From: Pantoea sp. BAV 3049
GTDB taxonomy: Bacteria; Pseudomonadota; Gammaproteobacteria; Enterobacterales; Enterobacteriaceae
DNA: 64,000 bases
Direction of reading: 5' to 3'
Assembly: GCF_009765445.1 (NCBI RefSeq)
Contig: NZ_WHOY01000031.1
Coordinates: 917,708-981,707, forward strand
The notes below the pieces were generated by a model. The model was not told the origin of the DNA. It made no database searches and saw only the letters and a list, made by a program, of their open reading frames with translations. The position numbers were made by a program, and so were the translations under genes. Shown piece by piece: positions 40,419-47,802 of this stretch (positions within the stretch are counted from its first letter, which is position 1; every line of letters begins with the position of its first letter).

Positions 40419-40438
40419 TACTGTATGCATACACAGTA
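40419..40438 (-). promoter_or_regulatory. LexA box (SOS operator)
   Basis: TACTGTATGCATACACAGTA: CTG-N10-CAG with flanking TA, 15 bases before the first gene of the pair; only three inner positions differ from the ideal E. coli SOS box. Confidence 0.92.
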
Positions 40439-40517
40439 GTTTGCGGGTGATTAGTGATCAACTGGATTTTTGTATAGTTTCGGAAATGGTATTGAAATGA
40501 TGGGGGATTTAGATTGG

Positions 40518-40535
40518 AGCCCGGCGAACCGGGCT
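40518..40535. repeat. Hairpin at the end of the late operon
   Basis: AGCCCGG / CCGGGCT with loop CGAA, just past the fibre-assembly gene stop; no U-tract on the late-gene strand. Confidence 0.5.
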
Positions 40536-40545
40536 GGGTGGTGGG

Positions 40546-41016
40546 TTAAGCGTCCGGGGCTACCGGCAGCGTTTTGGTGCCGTCAGCTGCAGCAATATAA
40601 GCACGCAGTGCTTTACGGTAGGTTGTCCATGTAGTTTTCGCAGCTTTAACGGCTTCTTCCGTTTCAGTTTCAGAGTAGTCTTCGTCTTCAATCTGATCCT
40701 GAAGGGCATCAATTTTTGAAGATGCGCGATCATATTCCGATTGCGCAGTTCGAAGTTGTTCCTGCGCATGATCAACGGCCTGCTGCTTCGCACTGTCTGC
40801 GGTAATTATCCACTCCAGTTTTTCAGCATCGAACGTGTAATCATAGCCATCACGCGGCTTGGGATAGAGCGTGCCGTTGATGTAAGCGTCGCCAATCTGA
40901 GCCGGAAAATCGTCACTCATTTCTACAGTGGTGTAATCTTCAAAAATATCACCCTCACCATCCCAGACGACAATATTTAAGACAAAGCCTTCTTTAATCA
41001 GTGCGTAATTTGACAT
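40546..41016 (-). CDS. Phage tail fibre assembly-type protein
   Basis: 156 residues (start MSNYALIKEGFVLN; the ATG one codon earlier is equally possible). The first ~85 residues look like the N-terminal domain common in proteins encoded just after tail fibres (IVVWDGEGDIFEDYTTVEM), the rest is a helical coiled segment (AVDHAQEQLRTAQSEYDRASSKIDALQDQIE) and a short C-terminal domain. Its start overlaps the stop of the fibre gene (ATGATG), typical of a fibre chaperone made in cis. It may assist trimer folding or stay attached as a tip. Confidence 0.7.
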   Translation of the reverse strand: MSNYALIKEGFVLNIVVWDGEGDIFEDYTTVEMSDDFPAQIGDAYINGTLYPKPRDGYDYTFDAEKLEWIITADSAKQQAVDHAQEQLRTAQSEYDRASSKIDALQDQIEDEDYSETETEEAVKAAKTTWTTYRKALRAYIAAADGTKTLPVAPDA

Positions 41017-42086
41017 CATGCATACTCCCATACAATGACCACGCCGCCGCTTCCAGCGCCACCTGTTTTTCCTGATGTGGATACGCTCGAAAATGCCCCG
41101 CCGCCGCCTGCTCCATAACCAGTACCTGCGCTGCCAGTAGAGTTCACTGTTGTCGCATATCCTCCGGTGCCGAGTTGAGATGAACCTCCCGCCCCCGCAG
41201 AACCACTATTTACAGATGGGAAAAGAGATGACATGCCCCCACTGCCACTTTTATTCACAATATTTCCACCAGTTGCCGTTCCGGGTGTGCCTGGGGCGCA
41301 GGAGAATGGCGGTGATGCGCTCGTTGCAACGCCACCACCACCACCCGTACATGTTATGAAGGAACCAAATGTTACCGAGCCCCCTGAAACACCATTACCG
41401 GGTGAGGCAGACCCACCGGATCCGGCAGAACCAACAGTGATTGCAACGCCGTCAGAAAATCCGGAAGTGAGTAATGACATGGCATAACCGCCTGCTCCAC
41501 CGCCCGCCCCTGATGAACAGGCCGATGACCCTGTAGTACCTGAACCACCACCACCACCGCCAGAACCCTGCACTTCGACGACGATCATTTTAGTGCCGTC
41601 CGTTGGCGTGTAGTTTCCGCTGGCTGTAAAAATCTTTGGTGGGCCAAGCAGTCGGCCTACAGCCCCTCCGGTTATCAAACCCAAATTCGTCAATGCAGCA
41701 TTAACTGCATCCGGCCCCGCGGTATTGATTTCCGATAGATTATTATTGATCTGAAGAGACAGATCCTTTTGTGCAAAAACGCTAAGCGTTCCGGCAGTCA
41801 TCATATTTGCTGCAATGTCGTTTGCTGACCAGATGCGAGCTGTAGTACCCTCCTGAGCACGCTGTATTGTGAAGACGTCAGCCGATCTCGCTGTGACGTG
41901 TACAATCTCAGTCAGTGTACCGGTTGCGGCATCCACAAGTGTGAGCTTAAAGTAGCTGGTTCCATTGACAGGTGACGGGAAAAGGCTCCCGGTTCCCGAA
42001 TTGACGGATAGAGTGGTAGCCGTGGCGCTGATCGAGCTGGCCAGCACTGATGTTGCGTTGTTTGATGCGAGTAAAGTTAGAGCCAT
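41016..42086 (-). CDS. Tail fibre/adhesin with glycine-rich tip
   Basis: 356 residues from the ATG at 42086 (GGAGG upstream). Residues 1-100 are a virion-attachment domain (MALTLLASNNATSVLASSIS... VFTIQRAQEGTTARIWSAND), found in many phage fibres. Residues about 185-350 are extremely rich in Gly, Ser and Thr, with runs of GGGGGG, SGGSASPGNGVSGG and GAGGGG separated by short hydrophobic strands. This recalls the polyglycine-II sandwich of T-even gp38-type receptor adhesins (phage S16). It is short for a full-length fibre, so it may be a stubby fibre at the baseplate. Likely determines host range. Confidence 0.8.
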   Translation of the reverse strand: MALTLLASNNATSVLASSISATATTLSVNSGTGSLFPSPVNGTSYFKLTLVDAATGTLTEIVHVTARSADVFTIQRAQEGTTARIWSANDIAANMMTAGTLSVFAQKDLSLQINNNLSEINTAGPDAVNAALTNLGLITGGAVGRLLGPPKIFTASGNYTPTDGTKMIVVEVQGSGGGGGGSGTTGSSACSSGAGGGAGGYAMSLLTSGFSDGVAITVGSAGSGGSASPGNGVSGGSVTFGSFITCTGGGGGVATSASPPFSCAPGTPGTATGGNIVNKSGSGGMSSLFPSVNSGSAGAGGSSQLGTGGYATTVNSTGSAGTGYGAGGGGAFSSVSTSGKTGGAGSGGVVIVWEYA

Positions 42087-42179
42087 GGGCCCTCCATACT
42101 TAAGAAATTTAAATAACACTTAGCAATGGCATACCTTAGTTGCATGCATAGCTGTCACAATTCGATAAGGACAAATAAA

Positions 42180-42575
42180 ATGACATTCAAAATTTTTTTA
42201 TACCTATCAATTTCACTTCTTCCCTTTAGTGCAATAGCTCAGGTTGATGTATTTTTTGATAACGTTACGCATACCGCTGGCTTCACTGGGTTAGACAGCA
42301 TCCCACAGAAAGGGGATAATTGTTCATTAAATCAAGGCATAATGAGTGTAATCGGCAACCAATACTCAAAATCTGGAAGATACATTGAGTTGATAAAAGT
42401 ACAAAGAAAAGATGGTGAAATATTTGCACTACCAACAAACTTTGAAAAATTGAACAATCCAGAACTAACTGCATCACAAGAATTAGCAAAAACAGGTGGT
42501 ATTGTTTTTTTAAGATTTTCAACATGTGGCAGCGGTGGTTATTTATCACTAATCGATATTCTTAAACCTCTATAA
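42180..42575 (+). CDS. Exported protein of unknown function (prophage moron)
   Basis: 131 residues from the ATG at 42180, with AAGGAC upstream; the longer frame to 42126 has no ribosome site. N-terminal signal peptide MTFKIFLYLSISLLPFSAIA/QVDVFF. Mature part has two cysteines (DNCSLNQG and STCGSGG), which could form a disulfide in the periplasm. The gene is on the strand opposite to all late genes, is clearly more AT-rich than them, and is inserted between the fibre gene and the tail protein gene with only 6 bases at its 3' side. This is the profile of a lysogenic-conversion (moron) gene; it may act in the host envelope. Function unknown. Confidence 0.75.
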   Translation: MTFKIFLYLSISLLPFSAIAQVDVFFDNVTHTAGFTGLDSIPQKGDNCSLNQGIMSVIGNQYSKSGRYIELIKVQRKDGEIFALPTNFEKLNNPELTASQELAKTGGIVFLRFSTCGSGGYLSLIDILKPL

Positions 42576-42581
42576 AGTACA

Positions 42582-43286
42582 TCAACCAACGATTGAAACT
42601 GATACGGACTGATAAAAAGGCATGTGCAGCAGGCCACTGTCAAAGGCCTGCTTGAACAGGTAAGCAAATTCATACTCATCACTTTTGATAAAAACGCTGT
42701 CTTTCTGGTTCAGCACCATTGTATTAAACGCAAATGAGTCATAAACCGCCGCATTCGTGAGCTTCCTGAAGCCTTTAATAATTGAAATTGAAGCACCATC
42801 ATCAGAAAACAAAACCGACACGCTCCAGTGCTGGTCGTTTAGCACGTCAACACCGTCGGCCCCTGTCAGAAAACGCATAATGCGCCTTTTTAGCCAGGGT
42901 ATCGTAAATTCGAACCCGTCCCCTTTGTAGAAATTCCATGTCATGATGCGTTTGAACAGGTCATCAGAGGCGGTTACCTGCTCTGACTCATCACTGATCA
43001 GGCGTCCGTCAAAGGGGATCTGGTTGAACATCAGGGTATTATAGGGGCCGAAGACTCGTACTTTTCTGCTTACCAGGACGGGTGGATCTACACCATAAAT
43101 TCCCTTTGCAATCCATCGCAACTGATCACCAGCATTATAACCGCCTATAAAAACAGGCAGATTAGCACCGGCCATCCAGTCGTAAATTTCCTGAGCCAGC
43201 TTGTTGTAAGCATCGATTAACGCCTGGAGGTTTGAATCATCGTTATATTGCTGGTAAAGATAGGCCTTAATGATATTGTCCAGCAT
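42582..43286 (-). CDS. Tail/baseplate protein (P2 gpI position)
   Basis: 234 residues. N-terminal helical part (IIKAYLYQQYNDDSNLQALIDAYNKLAQEIYDW) and beta-rich rest. It follows the baseplate J-like gene directly (1-base gap) and precedes the fibre, the place of P2 gpI or its analogues that link baseplate and fibres. I do not recognise the exact family. Confidence 0.65.
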   Translation of the reverse strand: MLDNIIKAYLYQQYNDDSNLQALIDAYNKLAQEIYDWMAGANLPVFIGGYNAGDQLRWIAKGIYGVDPPVLVSRKVRVFGPYNTLMFNQIPFDGRLISDESEQVTASDDLFKRIMTWNFYKGDGFEFTIPWLKRRIMRFLTGADGVDVLNDQHWSVSVLFSDDGASISIIKGFRKLTNAAVYDSFAFNTMVLNQKDSVFIKSDEYEFAYLFKQAFDSGLLHMPFYQSVSVSIVG

Positions 43287-43287
43287 T

Positions 43288-44706
43288 TCACCCCCCGGAA
43301 ACAGTTACGCCATTACTGTTTATGAACCAGTAACTGTATGGATCACCGCTGATAATGTCGGTGTTTTCATCCACATCAGTTATCACCCCGTTAACAGTGA
43401 CGGTAATTTTCAGAGAGCTGATGAGGTCTTTATTCAACACGGTATCAACAGCATCAAGAAACGTATCCCGCAGACTGTTGGTGTTTAACGGGCGACCGGC
43501 ATAGATCCCGTTTATGTAATTCACTACCGGACCGGAAACCAGCGATAACACCGTTGCGTCAGTGAGGTAATTAAGACCCTCAGTTTTCCACTGATAACTC
43601 ACGGTGACGAGCTGCTGCAGCGGTATCACAAAGGGAATGATATAGCTGTCCGGCCAGTCGTTGATAGTCACAGCCTGGTTACGCAAATTTGGGGTCACCA
43701 CCCCTCCACCGGTCCAAGCTCCAGAACCGGTGGTGTCTTTGCCAATCGAAAACGAATGAGCATCAATAACGGTGACTGACAGAGCGGTGTTGTTGATCCC
43801 CGTCATTCCGGTTACACCGGCAATATTGATAACCTGGCCGGTGGAAAATCCATGAGTCAGATCCGTGGTGATAACGCCAGGATTTGCGTTTGTGATCCCG
43901 GTGACGTTCAGCGAGCTCCCCTTCAGCCTGCTGATATCCCCGGCCGACTTGAATATTGCCCCGGCCATTGAGTAGATGTCACCGCCCCCGCACATGATTA
44001 CCCATGCGTTGCCGTCAGCAATTACCGAAACCAGCCGGGTGACAACATTCTCCACGTTGGTGAGCCTGGACCTGATAAACCCCGGATAGGCGATTACCGT
44101 CGACATCCCGGCTTCCCAGACGCGCGCCCGGAACTGTTCCGGGGTCTCCGCATCTCCGCCAGGCACCCCGTCCGTCAGATTCGTGCAGGAGAGCGTGATG
44201 TCATCAGGCAGGCTGGTTGCGATATTGGTCACAGTTCCTTCGGGTACGGACCAAATTCCGCTAACCATCGCTGAACAGCTTACCGGTGATGTGGTACCCG
44301 AAGACGGGACGATAACCGCATCCTGCACGGCATACTGATAACTACCATCCGAAACCAGAAACCCCTGCGGAATGGCGAACCCGGCCGGGCCGGTGAAAGT
44401 CACTGCAACGGTTGTCAGCCCTTCCGATTTGACGGGTGCTGCACCATACTGCTGGGCGAGCGTATTCAGCAGAAAATTATTGGCTGTGAGCGGCCCAACA
44501 GAGTTAATCAGGTCAATACGCATCTGATCGCAGCTGAGAAGCGCTCCGGTCGAAGTGCTGGCGATATCCTCAATCAGAGATGCAGGTAGATCTGTGGTTA
44601 AGCCTGGCGACAGGGTGGTGGCTATTTCAATGAGTTTTGCTCTAAGATCGTCAGAGGTCTGGGGTACCGGCCCTGACGCGGTGTAAATAACGGGTAAATC
44701 ACTCAT
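43288..44706 (-). CDS. Baseplate wedge protein, gpJ-like, with inserted beta-domain
   Basis: 472 residues. N-terminal helical part (LRAKLIEIATTLSPGLTTDLPASLIED) and GGDAETPEQFRARVW, the region typical of gpJ/gp47-like baseplate proteins. Residues about 267-340 (VTGITNANPGVITT...HGFSTGQVINIAGVTG) are an additional domain that also occurs in the sheath and decoration proteins of this phage. The C-terminal part (INDWPDSYIIPFVIPLQQLV...) forms the wedge end. Part of the hexagonal baseplate. Confidence 0.8.
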   Translation of the reverse strand: MSDLPVIYTASGPVPQTSDDLRAKLIEIATTLSPGLTTDLPASLIEDIASTSTGALLSCDQMRIDLINSVGPLTANNFLLNTLAQQYGAAPVKSEGLTTVAVTFTGPAGFAIPQGFLVSDGSYQYAVQDAVIVPSSGTTSPVSCSAMVSGIWSVPEGTVTNIATSLPDDITLSCTNLTDGVPGGDAETPEQFRARVWEAGMSTVIAYPGFIRSRLTNVENVVTRLVSVIADGNAWVIMCGGGDIYSMAGAIFKSAGDISRLKGSSLNVTGITNANPGVITTDLTHGFSTGQVINIAGVTGMTGINNTALSVTVIDAHSFSIGKDTTGSGAWTGGGVVTPNLRNQAVTINDWPDSYIIPFVIPLQQLVTVSYQWKTEGLNYLTDATVLSLVSGPVVNYINGIYAGRPLNTNSLRDTFLDAVDTVLNKDLISSLKITVTVNGVITDVDENTDIISGDPYSYWFINSNGVTVSGG

Positions 44707-45035
44707 ACATACACATCCGTTACGATTTTTGAACCGGAATTAGTGATCACAGAAATGCTGTAGACCGGCGGATCGCTGCTGGTCAGCGCTATCTGAAGTG
44801 ATGAAAAATATTGGCTAAACTGCTGCTGCAGGCGGTTAACGTAATACGTAGGGATAATTTGCTGAATAACTGAGCCATTGGCCGGAATACCATGGTTGGC
44901 AAAAAATGGCGACTCCTGCGGGGACAGCTTTATATTCTGGATCAGGGTGGTCAGATACACGCTGTCATCAAAGCCGTTTTTATCCGTCTCTATCAGTATC
45001 CACCGCCCCAATGCGTCACGACCGTAAGTCCTCAT
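44703..45035 (-). CDS. Baseplate wedge protein, gp25/gpW-like
   Basis: 110 residues, starting in a 4-base overlap with the spike gene and ending in a 4-base overlap with the gpJ-like gene. The size, position and a pattern LTTLIQNIKLSPQESPFFANHGIP (split as LTTLIQNIKL and SPQESPFFANHGIP) match small wedge proteins of contractile tails, which start sheath assembly. The family assignment is by position and general pattern. Confidence 0.65.
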   Translation of the reverse strand: MRTYGRDALGRWILIETDKNGFDDSVYLTTLIQNIKLSPQESPFFANHGIPANGSVIQQIIPTYYVNRLQQQFSQYFSSLQIALTSSDPPVYSISVITNSGSKIVTDVYV

Positions 45036-45748
45036 TGTGTGATGCTCCCGCTAAATTGCGAAGTTGGGCCGCCGGTGTTGTTGCCACCGTTACCATTCGA
45101 ATGCTGATGGCCGTTAACCCAACCTACAAGCGCCAGCCAGCCCTGAAGCATGATTGCCGGGCTGGTACTGGCTTCACTGTCGGTCAGAACGCCATTCTGC
45201 CCAACCAGGGACCAGCCATCAGGTGTCAGCGTGAATACCGTTTCGCCGACGGAAACTTTGAACTGGCCAGGGGTAACAATGGCGACACTCTCCGGCGCCA
45301 GCAGAAAGGTTGTGTTGCTTCCAGCGTCCCTTAGCGTTACCCCTTCCGGCCCGTAAAACGTCAACACCTCCGGATCAACGTCCTGCCATTCTGTGTTACT
45401 GATCGGAAGGAAAGTGAGCGCACTGAGGTTTGCGGGTGGAGTCAGATCGGCAGTGCCACCACCCAGGCCACTGACACCCCCCAGGTACGTGTCCGCCGGG
45501 ATCACAATTCCCTTATCGCCAGGCTGCATCGGGTAACGGGTATACTCAGGCCCGAACAGTGGCACGGTCAGGTGTGGGATTGTGTAGGGGATATCCCTGA
45601 GCAGGATTGATACCGTGACCATTTTCCCGGATTGCTTAACCACTGAGGCGGGCAGAACTTTACCGGACATCAGCTGCGATTCGGCTATTTTGTTTTCGGC
45701 AAATCGATTCATGTTACTGCCGAAATTCATTTTATTGTTGATGCTCAC
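45032..45748 (-). CDS. Central baseplate spike (gpV/Gp138-like)
   Basis: 238 residues. The N-terminal OB-fold-like region (SGKVLPASVVKQSGKMVTVS...PGDKGIVIPADTYLGG) resembles Gp138/gpV spikes; a beta-helix-like stretch follows (TLRDAGSNTTFLLAPESVAIVTPGQFKV, split here at TTFLL). The C-terminus holds GHQHSNGNGG, a His-x-His motif like those that hold an iron ion at the tip of membrane-piercing spikes (P2 gpV, phi92 Gp138). The spike would puncture the outer membrane on contraction. Confidence 0.8.
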   Translation of the reverse strand: MSINNKMNFGSNMNRFAENKIAESQLMSGKVLPASVVKQSGKMVTVSILLRDIPYTIPHLTVPLFGPEYTRYPMQPGDKGIVIPADTYLGGVSGLGGGTADLTPPANLSALTFLPISNTEWQDVDPEVLTFYGPEGVTLRDAGSNTTFLLAPESVAIVTPGQFKVSVGETVFTLTPDGWSLVGQNGVLTDSEASTSPAIMLQGWLALVGWVNGHQHSNGNGGNNTGGPTSQFSGSITQ

Positions 45749-46812
45749 TGGCTGGTTACTCCTGTTTCCACTTGTGCCTCAATAATGGTCACCCAGGCGT
45801 TAGCATCCGGCTGGCGACTGTTGCCCAGCAAACGCACAGAAGAAACAAAAAAAACACCTGTGAAGGCTGAGTCATCGCGAAACTGGGAATACGATGATGC
45901 CTGAACCATTGGCCGCAGTTTTTCCGGCATGCGTATGTAATCGCCCACCTGAATATCGCTGCGCATAACGCAGGGCACCGCAATTTTTCCGTACTGCACC
46001 CATGTTGGCTGGCCCACCAAATCGGTAAATGCTATTTTTTTGGGGTTGTTTCTGCGGTCGGTGGCCGATACCCGGACAGGGCCACTAAGAGTTGAACTGT
46101 CAGAATGGTTCGCAAAATCATTATCATAAGCCCGGAACTCGTTTCCGTTCACAACTGAAATTTCCACTCCGGAATAATTACTGTCCCGAATAATCCTTTT
46201 GCTGAGGGAGTTTACCTGCCTGGCAAGCTCCGCGAGGCTGCTGCAAATCATCGTGCTGTCAAAACTGTTAATCAGTCGCTCGCTAACGTTAATGTTGTAT
46301 CCGTACCCTCCGCCGAATATCTGGAAACATTGCGTCAGCGCAACCGAGAGTTTCATACCTTTGTTCCATGGAAGCGTGAGGTTCAAAGGTGCCAGTGGCG
46401 TGGGGTCGGTCTGCGATACCGGACCGGCCACAATAACCAGGTCGAGACGCAACTCTGTACCCTGCCAGTTACCCAGGACCTGCCAGATGGTCCCCTTCAT
46501 CACCAGCCCCTGTTGTTTTGGATTAGCCAGAGGCAAGCCTGCAGACATACCCACCCAAAGCTCGACGGTCATGCCGAACAGGTCCTGACGCGCCTGCTGC
46601 ATCTCCTTAGGCCCAAGTCCCCAGATAGATATCACGCTTTTCCCTTTCGGGGTTGACTCACCGAACCTCTGAATGTCGAACTCAACCATTAGGCAGCCAG
46701 GATTGAACACCCCGTTTTTCAGGCTGGAAATCTGTTTAAAAATATTTTTTTGTGCGTTGGGGTCGATTGGGTACTGCGGAGGGTAAAAAATTTTCAGATC
46801 ATAAAATCGCAT
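45745..46812 (-). CDS. Putative baseplate hub protein
   Basis: 355 residues from the ATG at 46812, which overlaps the stop of the preceding gene (ATGA) and follows GAGGTG; a longer frame to 46851 is not supported. Lies directly before the spike gene, where P2 gpD/T4 gp27-type hub proteins are encoded. Pattern: an N-terminal domain with FNPGCLMVEFDIQRFGES, central part with LTLPWNKGMKLSVALTQCF, and RVSATDRRNNPKKIAFTDLVG near the C-terminal domain. Confidence 0.65.
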   Translation of the reverse strand: MRFYDLKIFYPPQYPIDPNAQKNIFKQISSLKNGVFNPGCLMVEFDIQRFGESTPKGKSVISIWGLGPKEMQQARQDLFGMTVELWVGMSAGLPLANPKQQGLVMKGTIWQVLGNWQGTELRLDLVIVAGPVSQTDPTPLAPLNLTLPWNKGMKLSVALTQCFQIFGGGYGYNINVSERLINSFDSTMICSSLAELARQVNSLSKRIIRDSNYSGVEISVVNGNEFRAYDNDFANHSDSSTLSGPVRVSATDRRNNPKKIAFTDLVGQPTWVQYGKIAVPCVMRSDIQVGDYIRMPEKLRPMVQASSYSQFRDDSAFTGVFFVSSVRLLGNSRQPDANAWVTIIEAQVETGVTSQ

Positions 46813-47087
46813 CAGGTTGTCACCTCGATCCGGCCATCCGGTAGCCGCCATACCATGGTGGATTGCAAAAATACGCCAGCCAGCAGGTTAATATCGGTAC
46901 CCTGCGGTGAGGCCACCATAGCAGTATTGAGCAACACACTTCCGGAATTATCCGTGATGTACAGATACCAGCGCTGCGCAGCATTATTCCAGCGCGTCTG
47001 ACAGTTACAGACTGTGCCGTCCAGTGAGGGCGTAAACATCTGGCTGACCAGTTCATTGCCGGTGAATGGGTAGTATTCAGTGCTCAT
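46812..47087 (-). CDS. Small baseplate plug-like protein
   Basis: 91 residues with the pattern NCQTRWNNAAQRWYLYITDNSG...TDINLLAGVF, an all-beta domain with an aromatic central strand that resembles the baseplate plug proteins of short-tailed-baseplate myoviruses. Overlaps its neighbours by 4 bases on both sides. Family memory only; hub-associated function is inferred. Confidence 0.55.
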   Translation of the reverse strand: MSTEYYPFTGNELVSQMFTPSLDGTVCNCQTRWNNAAQRWYLYITDNSGSVLLNTAMVASPQGTDINLLAGVFLQSTMVWRLPDGRIEVTT

Positions 47088-47800
47088 ATTCCAAACGTCC
47101 CACTAAGTTTGCCGATCAATCCGGTAATGGCGTCGGTCACTCCACCGCCCAGCGAAGTGTTTCCCAGCGCTGAAACAGTGTTTGTCCAGGCGCTGGAGTC
47201 TGTCCGATCGCCGTTGTCTATCTTGCCCATATAGTTGTTGACCGCCCGCGCAGCGCCCGCCTCGGTCACCAGCGGCTGCTCAAAACTCCACAACCACTGG
47301 CGCTGCGGCGTCGACTCATTGGCACCTGTCACGTCCCGGACAGTACGCAGCACGCACCCGCTATAGAACAATGCCGGAGTGGCAACCGTAAATGTTCCGC
47401 CCAGGTTGGCGTGTGCCTGCAGGGTGGCCTGCAGCGCACTGAGCGTCACCAGCTTTGTCATAGCCCCGGTGTTTTCATTGACTGGTGCATCCATAAGCAG
47501 GGAAACCTGCAGCGGCTGTGACAGCAGGGCATTGGCCGCGACGGTCTGGTTTGCGAAGGGGTAGCGACCGAGATCATAATCAATCATCGTGCTGCCCTGC
47601 ATCGCCTTCCAGTGGCAGAAATATTTATCAAGGTTGGTGAGGCTGCTCCCTCCTCCCAGCAAGCTGGTGATAAAGCTGGCACTCTGCGTCAGTGCAACAA
47701 TCGGCAGCATGCCGCCCGGGATACTTTGCGCGATACCGTCACAGAGGATCACCGGTGATATTTCAAATCCAAGGCGGTACAGCTCACGCGAGAACGCCAT
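47084..47800 (-). CDS. Tail/baseplate protein between tape measure and hub, unknown family
   Basis: 238 residues from the ATG at 47800; an in-frame TTG at 47806 overlaps the tape-measure stop and is less likely. Glycine/serine-rich middle (FITSLLGGGSSLTNL) and a beta-rich core (QPLQVSLLMDAPVNENTG). Encoded directly after the tape measure, where P2-like phages have gpU/X-type and T4 has gp48/gp54-type proteins that cap the tube at the baseplate. I cannot assign the family. Confidence 0.6.
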   Translation of the reverse strand: MAFSRELYRLGFEISPVILCDGIAQSIPGGMLPIVALTQSASFITSLLGGGSSLTNLDKYFCHWKAMQGSTMIDYDLGRYPFANQTVAANALLSQPLQVSLLMDAPVNENTGAMTKLVTLSALQATLQAHANLGGTFTVATPALFYSGCVLRTVRDVTGANESTPQRQWLWSFEQPLVTEAGAARAVNNYMGKIDNGDRTDSSAWTNTVSALGNTSLGGGVTDAITGLIGKLSGTFGI

Positions 47801-47802
47801 TA

